Assembly: GCF_032118995.1 (NCBI RefSeq) | Contig: NC_092668.1 | Span: forward strand, 5,187,501-5,251,500 | DNA from: Asterias amurensis | Taxonomy: Eukaryota > Echinodermata > Asteroidea > Forcipulatida > Asteriidae | Direction of reading: 5' to 3' | DNA: 64,000 bases | Shown: positions 21,221-34,200 of the stretch, piece after piece | How positions within the stretch are numbered: the first letter of the stretch is position 1 | How the letters are laid out: each line of letters opens with the position of its first letter | Notes under the pieces: model-generated | Databases searched by the model: none | What the model was told of the DNA's origin: nothing | The model's input: only the letters and a program-made list of their open reading frames with translations | Program-made: the position numbers and the translations under genes

Positions 21221-21690
21221 TGTTTAAAGGCACTGGACACGTTTGGTTATAATTGTCAAAGACCATTCTCACTTGGTGTCTCCCCGAACATGCAGAAAAT
21301 GACAGACCTGGAAAAAATTTGGGCTAAATTGGTTTTCGAATTTGCAAGAGATTATTGAAAGAAAAACAATGTTGCATATTTTGAGTGCTTTCAGATGCAT
21401 AATAAAAGGCGTCAGCTGAAGTATTTTTTATTTTTGTATTATTAAGTTACTTCAGAGGGAGCCATTTCTCACAATGTTGCTTTTGTAATTACACATCTCT
21501 ATTAACTTTTACCTCTCTTTTGTTTTCATCTCAAAGCGCATAGAGACTTCTCTGTGATTGTGATATTATATGCGCTGTACAAAATTGGTTCATTATTCTA
21601 TCAAAAGCTCTCCATTGCTCGTTCCCAAATAAGTTGCTATGCTAACAATTATTTTGAGTGGTTAGAAATGGTGTTTATGGGTGCCTTTAA
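21221..21690 (-). mobile_element. Family A MITE copy with nested LINE-like tail
   Basis: GGCACTGGACACGTTTGG, AATTGTCAAAGACCATTCTC and the closing TATGGGTGCCTTTAA mark the ends. About 21480-21595 is foreign (see that entry). Confidence 0.75.
21485..21595 (+). repeat. LINE-type 3'-end fragment, copy 1
   Basis: CATCTCTATTAACTTTTAC, TTTGTTTTCATCTCAAAG and TGTGATTGTGATAT..GCGCT(G)TACAAAA recur at 30840-30955. A GCGCTxTACAAA-type end followed by TTATTATT is common at L2/CR1-like 3' ends. Confidence 0.5.
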
Positions 21691-22034
21691 CTTTTATAAT
21701 TACGTATCCAAATGGATGAAGAGTTTATGGGAAAGTACCAAACCAGGTTCTGTATTACTTCCGAGAACACGAGGGTGCGTGTGTTCACACTTCCCCTTGT
21801 GTGTCACACGACACTGGTTACTGGGCACGCGCCTGCGGTAGGCAACACGCTGGGTTCATTACAAAGAGATACAGGAGGCGAATTTTTCTTTCCAAGAACA
21901 AAGTTGAGAGTTCTTATCTATAAAGTTGTGAAAACTCATATGTTGAGTATAAGTATGACCGAATAGTAATACTAAACTCCTATTAATTTTGTGTGGTTGT
22001 TTTAACAGTTTGTGTGATTGGTGTTTCTATATCC

Positions 22035-22500
22035 GGACCAGGGGTGGATTTCACAAAGAGTTAGGACTAGTCTTATCTCGAGTTAGGACCAGTTACTCGT
22101 CCTAACTTAGGACTATCCATGCAGTTTGTATATCTCCTAGGACTAGTCCTAAGTTAGGACTAGTCCTAACTTAGGACTATCCATGCAATTTGTACATCTC
22201 CTAGGACTAGTCCTACTACTACTAATAATAATAATAAAAGTAATAATAATAACCGTATTTATAACGCGCCTTTTCCAAAAGGATACAAAGCGCCAGGTAT
22301 TATTACTGCATGGAGTGGGGCGAATTTTGAGATATAAGACCTAATCCTTAAGCACCATGTAATGGTTTACAAGGTGCTATGGCGCAATATGCTGCCAATC
22401 CAGCCAGGAACATCGGGGCGAACCCCTTCTCTTTTCGATAAGTGCACTGGGTTCTTTTACATGCGTTTACACAACACTTTGTGAAATCGACCCCTGGTGA
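22035..22500. mobile_element. Family D MITE split by a nested repeat
   Basis: The left tip GGATTTCACAAAGAGTTAGG starts at about 22045 and the matching right tip CACTTTGTGAAATCGACCCC lies at about 22474. The intervening 22210-22470 is foreign, so the element was opened by a later insertion. The internal TAGGACTAGTCCTAAGTTAGG block is duplicated. Confidence 0.75.
22210..22470. repeat. Nested repeat (ATA)n plus GCGCC/AAGCGCC module
   Basis: It starts with (TAA/TAATAA)n, then AACCGTATTTATAACGCGCC and TTCCAAAAGGATACAAAGCG. This resembles the retroelement tail family often seen in marine deuterostomes; the class is uncertain. Confidence 0.45.
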
Positions 22501-22819
22501 GCTCAGAATGACCGAAAAGCTGGACATCGATCTGGAAACTTCTATGTTTTTTTGCGTTAAGCGATTTGTGTTTGTATACGGAAATGATGATCTAAGTATG
22601 ACCAAATAACAGGATATGTTCTCTTGTGTGGAAAGCACTCTGGGACTTTTATATCTTTGTTTTCACAAACAAAGCGTGGGAGATCCGTATTCACCTGGAA
22701 GCCATTTCTGAATATTATTGTATTAGTTGCACAACAACAATAACATGATTACACAAACAAAACAGTCATTATTATCAGCCAGAAGACGAACTAGTAAAGA
22801 ACCCATCAGTCACTTTCTT

Positions 22820-23200
22820 CAAAGGCAGTGGACACTATTTGTAATTACTAAAAAATAAATAACAGCATAAAACCTTACTCGGTAACGAGAAATGAGGAGC
22901 TGTTGATAGTATACAACATTGTGAGAAACGACTCCGTCTGAAATAACGTAGTTTTCGAGAAAGAAGTAATTTCCCACGAAATTGATTTTCAGACCTCAGA
23001 ATTAGATTTTGAATTTACGAAATCAAGCATGTGAAAGCACACAACTTAGTGTGGCAAGGTGTTTTTTTCTTCATTATTATCTCGCAACTTCTACTTCCAA
23101 TTGAGCTCAAATTTCCACAGGTTTGTTATGATGCATGTTAAGATACACCAAGTGAGAATACTGGTCTTTGACAGTTACCAATAGTGTCCAGGGTCTTTAA
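22820..23200 (+). mobile_element. Family A MITE copy (near complete)
   Basis: It runs from AAAGGCAGTGGACACTATTT to TACCAATAGTGTCCAGGGTC. It lies just beyond the inferred IRF polyadenylation signal. Confidence 0.85.
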
Positions 23201-23279
23201 TTACAACGGATTTTCAGCGTATCATTTAAAAATTAAAAATAACAGACTAATATTTAGACTTATTCCTTCAAATGTAAAT

Positions 23280-23285
23280 TTTATT
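23280..23285 (-). terminator. Candidate IRF polyadenylation signal
   Basis: AATAAA on the minus strand, about 1.9 kb after the IRF stop, at the far edge of a repeat-free AT-rich stretch and just before a MITE begins. Other AATAAA-like sites inside the UTR cannot be excluded. Confidence 0.4.
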
Positions 23286-25176
23286 TATACTCAGTCATTG
23301 CTGTACAAAATGTTATATCTCTAAAAACTGTTGTACCCAACATTAAAAATGTCATTGAACAAACGCTGATGAAACACTCCAACTCTCAAAACACGAGACG
23401 GTAGCACAAATTCATAGCAAAAGACACAATAAAAGGCACTCTTATTTCATTTAAAATCGAAGCCTATCGTAAACAATTATATTATATTTCCATAAAGTGT
23501 AATTTTTTTAATCAATCTTAAAAAATAGCATAAGTCAAGCTTCCTTTAGAGAAAAAAAAAACAGCAATTGGAAATCACCAATATTAAATACAAACAAAAT
23601 CAACGACACAAACACAGAATCATTCACCTGCGTTATAGGTATCGACTTAAACCGACCTTCCAAAAAATGGACAGTTCATAAATTTATTTCAATACAGTAC
23701 TTTAAATTCATTTTATCGAGAACTTAAAAGGCGAAATTGTCTCAACCAAACTCGGGGTGTAATCATATTTTGCTGGTTGCAGATTTATCTTGCATGACCC
23801 GCAGGGTCTTACTAATAAAGCAATGCAAACTTACATTGATGGTTTTTTTTTATAAGCAAACAGCTTTTCAAACAAAAATATTTCAAAAAGTAAGTTTGAG
23901 TTTAAAATGGTATTTTGTTTAAACAACAACATTTCCACCCAAAACATACAGTGGTAATTACATAAGAAAACATCTGTTTTTGAAACATAACATTATTTAA
24001 TCAACTGCAAAAAAAGTTTCTATTTTTTAAGCTCTATTAAAAATTCAAGCTGAAAAATTCAAATTGGAAATGTTTTAAGCCTGTTAAGGACTTTTTCTCT
24101 TATATACAAATAAATTTTATTTACACTTTTCATTCGTCAATCCAGTTTTGGGCCTGTACCCTACAACGCTCTACATGTTATTTATTGTGGAGTATTCTCT
24201 TATTCACATTAATTCAAGTGATGATACATTAGTTTCAGGGAAAGTACTATTTAGTACAATCATCAAAATCTGTAAAATGTTATCCAAATAATATTGACAT
24301 ATTTCACTATTTCAAAGTGCCACAGTACAAATTCTTGATCATAACAGTTTCAGAAGAATCTTCATTTATTTATTTTTTTATTTTTTTACATTTCAATAAA
24401 ATAAACCTGATTCTTTACTATCTAATTATGTGCAAGATTTCCAAAATACATAATAGTACACCAACAACGAACTTATTTCCTCAATTTTGTCATCACTTTC
24501 ATTTTCAATGCCCTTTGCGTTATGATAATTTACACAAGTACTGCAATTTACAGAAATAAAGTGACTGTTTTTATAGTAAACATGCAACACGGTAGAGAAT
24601 TGTGTTATAGGTTTTTGTGATCACAGGGTGCAGCATTATGACGTTGCCATGGATACACCTCTAATTCAAAACAAAACAATTGCCTTCATATCTCTCTCAC
24701 TGCCAACATGTATGTACACGAAACTTTATTACGATACAAAAATGTAGCAATGTTTTAATGCCGGTCGTTTTATACGTTTATACACAAAAACAAGTACAGC
24801 GATATAAAAAAGAAATAAGTTCAAACAAACTTGTAGGACCCTATTATTTTTTATTTTAATAACAATATTTAGTCCAAGTTCATGCAGTTTTACGGGAATT
24901 TTGGTCAATCGTTCGTGAATATCTGACGTCGTTGGTGGCGCTATTTATCGTCTTAAAGGAGCGGGTGATGTCGGCACGAAGCTGCGGTTGTGATAACTTT
25001 GGTCCTCTAGGAAAACAAGCGTCTTCAAGTGTTCAAAAGTTTGTCGTCTGCAAGTCAACTATACGAACCACCTTGCAAGTTGGGAGTTTAACGGAAGCCT
25101 CTTGCTAGTCGGAAGGTCTGCAATGACAGCTTTCAACCCCACCGTTGGGTGGTGGTAGGGGGTATCAAGACGCTTC
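23286..25176 (-). other. IRF 3' untranslated region (inferred)
   Basis: About 1.9 kb of AT-rich sequence free of the MITEs and SINEs that crowd the flanks. This fits transcribed UTR under constraint. No open frame of note. Confidence 0.45.
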
Positions 25177-25226
25177 TCACATCACGTAGAAACAGGCCCC
25201 AGTGCTCGTCTTTGTAATTCTATTAT
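25177..25226 (-). CDS. IRF coding exon 9 (terminal)
   Basis: The acceptor TATAAACAG lies before AT-AAT-AGA. Sixteen residues (ending C-F-Y-V-M) then TGA at 25179-25177. This short exon is the least certain, being chosen by acceptor quality and matching phase. Confidence 0.55.
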
Positions 25227-28200
25227 CTGTTTATACATAAATATAAATAATAATGATAAACATCAAATTAAAAACATTATAAACAACAAGAGAACAGACT
25301 ATCATTATAATGTATGTTTTGATTTTTGGGGTAAAACAAAGAAAACTTGAATAAACTGGGACTCGAACCAACGTCACTCGGATTAAAGTCCTGGGGCTCT
25401 ACCAACTTCTTGATTTTTGCATGAGTTTAATTACGATTTTTGTGTCATTACCTGCCATTTCGCTGCCGACTGCAGATTTCATGTACTGGCACGACGCCCT
25501 GGTTTCTGGTTTGATGAAGGCGTGGCTAGAGCTAGCGTAATACTCAGGAGGGGGAGGTCTCATTGGCAAGTCTGTATCAACAAAAAAGTAAACAAATTAT
25601 AATTAGTGACTAGTTCATAACAAGAAAGTAAACAAATTATAATTATTGACCAGTTCAAGAACAAGAAAGTAAACAAATTATAATTATTGACCAGTTCATA
25701 ACAAGAAAGTAAACAAATTATAATTATTGACCAGTTCATAACAAGAAAGTAAACAAATTATAATTATTGACCAGTTCATAACAAGAAAGTAAACAAATTA
25801 TAATTATTAACCAGTTCAAGAAGGTAGGCTAAAATACACTGGACACTATTGGTAATTACTAAAAAAATAGTTGTAAGCATGCTTGGTAACGAGCAGTGGA
25901 GAGAGCAGTTGAAATTATAAAAGATTGTGTGAAACGGCGCCATCTGAAGTATTGTGGGGTTTTTAAAGTTTTTTAGGCAAAAGTTTCACAGATTTGATGG
26001 CATATACACCAAGTGAGAATACTGGTCTTAGATAGTTACCGAAGGTGTCCAGTACCTTTAAGTATCCCCATTGTAAGAGTTTAATGTTTGTTTGTTTGTA
26101 AAGTCATGACCTTTTGTGACCTCAGTCACAAAGACTCATCCGGCCATCATCAGGATGTCATTTACCGACATGGAGTTTACCTGGTGTACACCAGGTTTGG
26201 AAATTCCTTCCCAGATTTATACAGTGCATGCATGGAATGTCAATTTTTTTTTAGAGGGTAAAGGCCATTGTTTCACAAAGTGCACTTTCATTGGGCAAGA
26301 TTTAAGTATAATGCAAAAACCGGGGTGTTGAAATTGACACCGTGAGTGTTGTCATTACATTATGCCGAAGATAGAGTCCAAACTAATATAATTGTTGTGG
26401 AAATATCAGCAATTTGATTGTGTTTGAAGAAGTGCGTGTTGAATTTAACACTATTTTGGTGTAGATTTGATTATTATTATTTTTTTTTTTTTTTTGGGGG
26501 GGGGGGGGGGGGTATTGTTATGTGTATACACCTATGGTGAAAATGTTAACACCCCCAGTTTCTGCATTGTGGGTAACTTTGTGAAGGGGCACCAAGGGCA
26601 AGATCAGGGGCAACAGAGGCAATGGCATCCTTGTAATTCCAGGCATTCAGTGTATTATCAGAGTTTTGCTACCGGGTTTAACTATCAATGGTCTAGTTCA
26701 TGGGTTGACTCTTATACAGGGTCAGTTTGACCCTCTTAGCGTCGTAGACAAAGGGGAATCTCGTGATCTGAAACCCTGGACGCACTTTCTCGTTTAGTGG
26801 AAATAATTGTTGACAACAAACTGATAACTTTCAGGGAGATTTGTTTTCAAGGAGTTATCAAACACTTCCTGTAATTCTCCATCTTAAACCACGGGCACGC
26901 CTATAGCAGTGGGGGTTAAACCTCTACCAACTCTCGGGGTACCAATTCTTAAAACTAATGGAATGCGAAAAAGGGTAGGGGTACGATAAAAGTGACAATC
27001 TTAACATCTTTCCCCAGTGAATCACTCATCCAATGTTGTCAAAACAGGCACCCTGTGTGTGAGAGACCTCAATAGTAAACCCTCGAGATTTAATTGGTGA
27101 TGTCTCTGTTATTATTGTTGACCAAAACGAAAGAGGACTAAAAACCAGCAAGAATAAAAAAATCTTATCAAATTGAGGAGTCGGAATCTACACAAATTGA
27201 ATATCTCAAAGGGGTTTCAAATTTCTTGTAAATGAACCACCATGGGTCAATATAATTGAATTGAAGTTTGGAATTAACCAGGAATTGTATACTTCAGTGG
27301 GGCTTCATCTTCACCACGCGCAAAGGGCACTCACCACTTGTTTGTGTCATCATTGGAGGATCGCTCATGAAACGTTTGTGGTCTAATGTTGATGTGGTCC
27401 AATAGGAGCTACTGTTGTTATTACCATCAAATGGAGACGTGCACGTTGGGCTATGCTCTGGACTGTTCTTCCTCATATCGTCAACGATCTATAAAAAGGG
27501 GGTGTAAGAAAACGACAGTTAGATTTGGCTGACCATTAGCCAATCACGCCTGTCTAAAACTGACCAGCTCATGAATACGTAAATCAACGCGGAAAATATC
27601 GACCAATGAGACTTCAAGTCGAGGGAAAGTTAGTGGGGGTAACGATACGTAGGGCTAAATCTCGGTGACTTTACGCGAAGGCGTTACTTTTATCGCCAAG
27701 ACACCAACCGCGAATTCAATCATGAAAAGACCTCCATCAAAGCATTTTCAAATTAACACTAATTTAGAATTTTACATGGAAAAGTGAAAGCTATGAAATT
27801 AATGTGTCGGAAAACCTCCCCAACATGATCTTGAAATCGCTCCTTATAAGACCAATGGAATGATCTCCACTTCCATATCTGGCGATGCCTCAGCAAGTGT
27901 AAAAATCAATCCCTGAACCCTTGAAAAGGGTTCTTTTGTCTGAAGGAGACGTTCATAAAACCTCTCTATATTTGGGCAATAATTTTAGACGTCTAATTCC
28001 CCAGGGATGGGCAACATTTTGCTGAATCGTCTGATTTTCAGGCGTCTACTCGGTAAACAACAATAATGTTGCACTTTTGGTCAAGAGAGGGCGCTTCGAA
28101 CTTGAATGGCGTTGGCTTATTAATAAAGGTGTAATTATTCAGTTTTTAGAAGCCCAGTGTTGTAAATTTAACAATTATTATAGAGATGTATCAATCATTA

Positions 28201-31200
28201 AATAGTAAGTAATGAAAACCAAAGTAAGAACATCTTATTTTAATAGGTTCGTATTCGCATACGTTAACAATAATGTACCTTATTTTGTTTATAAAGTTTA
28301 ACTAAGCTCGTCAATAAAGGTCTCACTCGAATTAAAAAGTATTTAATTTAAAAGCACTCATAATTATTTGGATAATTGGATGTTGTTTTAGTCATTGTTC
28401 AAAACCTACCTCTACAATTTCCTCATCGGAGGGTACGTTACTGCAATTACTATCTAGAATCAAAAAGAAAAGAAAAACACAAAACTCGTTTAGCATCACG
28501 AGGTTAACATCATTAAAATTATTCTTAAACCCGAGGAGGGGAAATAAACCTGAATGGTAGTTCAGTATTGAAACGGAAACGACGGTTTCGAAAGTAGAAC
28601 AAGGGGAATGCGCCACGCAACGACTTAAGACAGGGCGAATCAATGCGTTCAATCATTATAACAATATTGATCACCATTTGTTCTAACAATAATCACCATG
28701 AAAGCACTTTTTAGGAGGTCAAGCAGTTTTGCCGCACCCTTGTTTTCTGGTAGCACACAAAGTTGACTCCTGCCCTACTTCTCACGGTAAATTTTGTTTT
28801 TATGGAAATCTCCCGGTTCTTCTTTCTGTCAGTGACCCCCCCGAAACAAAACAATGCCCCGGTAGATAATACAAACTATAGACCAATAAAAACAAGGATG
28901 ATCTACACACCCCGCTGTTAGGTGAACTCTAACAGAGCTATAGCCACAAATAGAACAAAGGTATATAATGATGAGGAGGAGGAAATGGGATTGAACGACT
29001 ACTAACCAACCACAAGGAAATCACATCAAAGAATTAACAAGCATTGATTAGTTCTAATGGTTAAATCAACACATGGACGACACGGGATAAGAGAGAGAGT
29101 TTTTGCACCTAAAGGGTTTAGAAGGGTCTCCTTGCACTTTCGTCCACATGTAAATTATGAATCCTACAGTTTCAGAATCACTTACGTAGTGATTGTTTCT
29201 TTTAAACTAAAAACTGGCTCAAACTAAAATAAATATCTGTACAAAAGATGATCGCTTTCATTTTCGCATCAAAACTGTGGAAATTTCCGTATAAATTTGC
29301 TTGAAATTGCTCATCTTTAAAATCCGGTCAGAAAGAAAAAGTAATCTCTTACCTGTATCGTGGTGATCTTGATAACCATTTGATTCAGTGACGTCATCTT
29401 GTGATCTTCCATCGGCTATGTAATCCATCAGCCCCCTCCGTACGTAGAGGGGTGAATAAGCAGTACCTCTGTTGCATGGATATGGAGGTGGAGGGCTTAT
29501 AACTGATGCGGTTGGTGAGAGCGGGGATGGAAGGCTGGAAAGATTGCTAACTCTTGAAGAGGTTGGGGAAGAGTACGGAGGAAGCTCGTGTCGCATTGGG
29601 GAACTCTGATTGCTGAATGTAACACTCGAATGCCAAACATCTGTAGAAATCAGAGAAAAACAATACACCGATTATGTTTTAACACCTCTATAAAGTGAAA
29701 GACATCGAGTAGTGTAAATAATATGATTTCGACTGGGTTGACAGGATGGCTGACTTTGCAAGTCTCGATACAACTCAGAGTCAGGTTACAAAGCGAGTGG
29801 GTTAAACCTCAAACCCAAACAAAATAAAAAACAAAATATTAAAGAAGTTATTTTCGTTTTATTGATTTTTTTTCTTCAACCACTGTCGTGTTAATTACAG
29901 CATGTTCACATGATTATTGTTTGTCCACCTTCTACACCTCGATTAATTCCTGTATCGTATCGTGGGAAAATGTTCAACCAGGAATTAAAAAAACAACTAT
30001 ATATCACTTTCATTTTCAGCGGCTTGTGTGGATGGGTTTTTACAGTGACGTATAACGTTGGCAGATGCACTTGTATAGTCACAAAGAGCTGATGACTTCC
30101 TTGATTTGTTTCTCTCCAAACAACATGATCCTGTTTTCTGTTTGTGTTTCTTTGCCGAAGTTTTTTTCCACGATTGGGCCCTGAAATCAACTCACCAAGG
30201 TTTTGGCAATGCACGCGATAGAAATATCCAATGAAGTTTCCTGCACGAAGGAAATTCTTGCGTGTAATAGTAACTTTAATTGCAACTAAGTATGTACCTT
30301 TAAAAACCAATACAATCCGGATAACAATTCTAGAAAGTGGTTTGACTTTCAACCAGGTTTGGGGTATGATTTGTTGCAACATATTTTAACCAATCAGGGA
30401 CCACATTATGAACACTTGGGTACTGGGCTTACCTGTATTCATCTGTGATTGGCTGACTTCGTTATGCTCTTTCCAAAGGTCAGGTGAGAATTGTTGAGAA
30501 GTCGGATGGTGCGTGGACGTAATACTGTCTCGAGTCTTTACAAAAGAGAATAAAACGAAATCAACTTTAGTTAGAAGAAGTTGGAAGAATTAATTAATCT
30601 AAGTTGGCTCCTGTTTCTGCAGTTATTATGATTGAAATTCCATATGGATTTCTACGCTATTGGTAGAGACGATTATGCAATAATGGAATGCTGTATTAAA
30701 ACAGAGATTATTTTCTGCAAAATAAAATCCGGCTCATCCTGGCAAACTATCTCTCAATTAAAAGTTTTATTGTCTGGCCAGCAGGACCACAAGTTAGGTT
30801 GTCATGTCACCAGCAATCCAACTCTTTCACTATTTTCAATTTTGCTTTTGTATTTACTTCACATCTCTATTAACTTTTACTTCTCTTTTGTTTTCATCTC
30901 AAAGCTCTGTGATTGTGATATGCGCTCTACAAAAATTGTTCATTATTATTGTTATTCACTGGTCTATAATTGATATCCCAAATGAACTTAATGCTTTTCA
31001 ATTCAACCGGACGGGTATTTTTTTTCCAGGAGTGATGAGGCCACTCACCATTAATGAGTGTGTTTTACCTACTTTGGGGTCTGTTTTCCACCAGGGCAGA
31101 TGAGCCCCTTAGCATGGGCCCATTAATATAGTAAGTGGCCTCGTCTGTCCTAGGAAAAAAATACGCCAACCAGACCTCATTGGAGTGAGGTTTGACTGGT

Positions 31201-34200
31201 CACCTGTCCTTTTAACTTTTTGTCATTTGGCGAGCGGGAGGGAGGGGGGGTTCGAGTATGATTCGAACCAATTACCGTTTTAAGAGATGTATTTTAAACA
31301 ACCAAATGCACAAAAGTAAAGCCGATTCTGAGGAAGTGCAAGCAAAACGAAGTTTGACACTCACCTGGAGAATTCTTGATTGCACTTTAAATAAACTGGT
31401 CTTTGGCGATCTCCTGGTAGTCCGACTGATCTTCTTGTGTATCGTACTGCCATCACCCACTGCAAAACAAGATAAAGAATTGCTTTAACCAAAAGTCATT
31501 TCAAGAAACATTTAATTTATACGTATAGCATACGTTAAACATGCATTCCTGTTTAGCAAGCGCCTTAATATTTTCTAGATTGTGGTATTTTTATAATCGT
31601 ACCATACTTTGTATTATCCTGTGGTTGCAAAAAAAAAATGGAAAACAAAAGAAGAAAAAAAAATGAATTCAGCTCACCAGGTTTGCTTTTTCTCGCCTTC
31701 TTCGGAATCAACTTGTAGATCTTGTAAGCATCGTTCCCTTTACTCTTCCCCTGATCCTTGACCTCAAGAATGTCCGGAAGTGAATTGATTGCACACCGGA
31801 AGTTCGCTTTCCAGATCTTGGGATTCGCCTTCGGGCAATTGGATACCGGGTCGTATTTTTCTGTAATAGCAAAAAAATGCAAAAATATTCATTTGGTTTT
31901 ACACTTACACCGATGTGTGTTAGCACTGTATACTCGGCACTTTCTCGAGTTTCATAAAAAAAAAAATCACAGACATACTACTCGGGCGGGATTCGAACTT
32001 TGCATACTTTTCCAATCACAGACGACTAAGAGGCAAGTCTAACACCTCCTTCTCGGAATCCTTTTTAGAACGCTTGAGTTTAAACACTACCATTGACCTA
32101 CTTTCTTCAATCAGATTTTTAACGCCCATAAAATGTGTATTAATATAAAGCCACAGTAGAACACTACATGCAACCTTATCATGCTTTGCTGACCCTAACC
32201 ACATTTCCAAGGGGCTATAGCATAGTTGTGGTTTTTGCCTCAGCTGAAAGAGTTACCGCACTTTTTTAACTTGAAAGTTGAAGCGATCACATCGTTTGCC
32301 GTATGGGAACTTGATGATTAATACATGAAAAATTGATATTCAGGGATTTGTTTGATGGTGGTGGAGCGATTTCACAGCTGGGGGCAGGGCCAGCAGGATT
32401 AGGGATTAGGTTAGTAGTTAATATTGTATGTATGGGAAGTCCGTCCTTGACAATGAACCTGAAGTGAGTGTGGACAAGTATAAGGATGAATGATGCAGCA
32501 ACCTTTGGAAGTGTGTATTTGGAGGAGGGGCGGTTGGCAATCGTACAAAGTCAATACACTTTATTGTATGCCTAGAGAATTCTAATTAAAACAGAGACAT
32601 GTGGAACTTTTCCAGAGTGTGTATTCCAAACAAACCATAATAATAGAATAACAAAATAATCTACACTGACTCAATAGCGGGAAAGCAATCACAACACAAA
32701 TCAATCAACTGAATCTTAAAAAGAATTAGTAAGAATATTTTAACGATGACGACAGAAAAGCAAAAAGAAAAGAAAGGAAGACAGCGAGAGCCTATAGAAT
32801 TTTGGTTTTATTGAAACTTTGTTTCAATCTCAATGGTTTAAAGTCCGGGGTATTCTTTTTTTTCTACAGAGGGTATATTCCGACCTTGAGATGGTACTGT
32901 CAATCGGTTTGGTATGTGCATGTGTGTTTGATTGCGCAATTGTATGAACAGTCAAGCAACACCACTGTAATGCCCCAAGGGCTCTGTGCTTTCATACGGC
33001 AACAACGGGGTGTACGGGTGTATAACCTTCTGAAGAGATCACGTGCGTGGATCAAGCATGACATTTGTGTTAAGTATTTTTTTATTAGGCTTCCCCTCAG
33101 TGGTTAACTTTATTCTGTTCAGAGATTTTTTAATGTCAAATTGGATGTGCTTTAACCATGGAGGAAGGAAAGTAAAACGAAATTTTGAGAGAAAGTTTTA
33201 TTAATTAGAGTTTTAGTTTGACGTATTTTGCTTTTTCTTTCAGTTTCAGGGTGCTGGTATAATGGTGGGGATGATTTAACAAAGGTATGGACAAAACAAA
33301 CTTCCAGTGGGAAGAATTTGAAATCAAACTTTAGTTTAAGTTAATTTAATCTCCATTGTTCACTGGCTGTGAAAGTTTGGTTAATTATCTGTGCGTGTTC
33401 TGAAGTTATAATTGTGTGTTGGTTCATATAATTTGCATTTTTTAACTTGTTTACAAATGGACCTAAAAATGTTCACAAATTGTATCATGTTGAAACTGTG
33501 AATGACCACATACACAACAAAAACAACTGAGAAATGATTTGGGTTGAATTTACAAAATGGGCAACCGTTAGGCCCCAAGTCAGCACTACCAAATGTGAAT
33601 TGCAAAAGTACGAAACAATAGTACTACAAAATCGTGAAGTTTGTTGAACTCTCTTCTCAGCCGCTGAATCTGATGCTGTTTTTTCATCCCCATGGCTAAC
33701 TTAAAAGGTACTCTTGTTGTACTATTGCTGCCAGGTGTTGCATGTGACGCAATACAGACTCTAAAAATAAAACATCCCAAAAGAACTGACGGATTCTCCA
33801 TCATATTTTCGGAGCCTTTTTTTCCTCTCCCTTTTTGAATGACCCCCTGCGACCCGAGAGAGAGTCACGAGTTGTTCACGTAATTTGACTGGGCCTTTAC
33901 AGAATCAGCGGCGCGCGCCGTAAATCGACACCGTTCCACCCACGCATTCTTTAGTCTTCACTTCGCTGCGGAGGGGCTTTCTGTTCCGCGTTCTGTACCA
34001 CCACTGTGATGTGTTGTTTGACAATAAACGGCATTCAAGTTGTTGTACTTGTTTGAAAGAATATGACGACCTTCAAATATTTTGGGGATGCCGTTCCGAT
34101 TATGCAATAGAGTGGTTGAATACGCTGCCTGGAGAATGGGAACATGGGAACATGGGAACATGGGAACATGGAAGCAGTTTTCTTTTATTAAGTATTGCCT

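Larger units (their letters stand above)
29641..31364 (-). other. IRF introns around exon 4
   Basis: The 158-codon minus frame at 29906-30382 is intronic and has no family resemblance. LINE-like tail at 30840-30955; an unclassified repeat with AGTAAGTGGCC/GAGGCCACTC inverted pieces at about 31030-31145. Confidence 0.5.

Noticed and set aside
25340..25415. Functional tRNA-Lys gene
   Set aside because: A and B boxes are present but acceptor and anticodon stems do not pair properly. Better explained as a SINE head. The same holds for 49377, 62455 and 63575.
25582..25822. CRISPR-like array
   Set aside because: The units are contiguous tandem copies without variable spacers in a eukaryotic intron; it is a minisatellite.
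29906..30382. 158-codon minus-strand frame
   Set aside because: Lies in an IRF intron between two well-supported exons, not in phase with either, and has no family resemblance.
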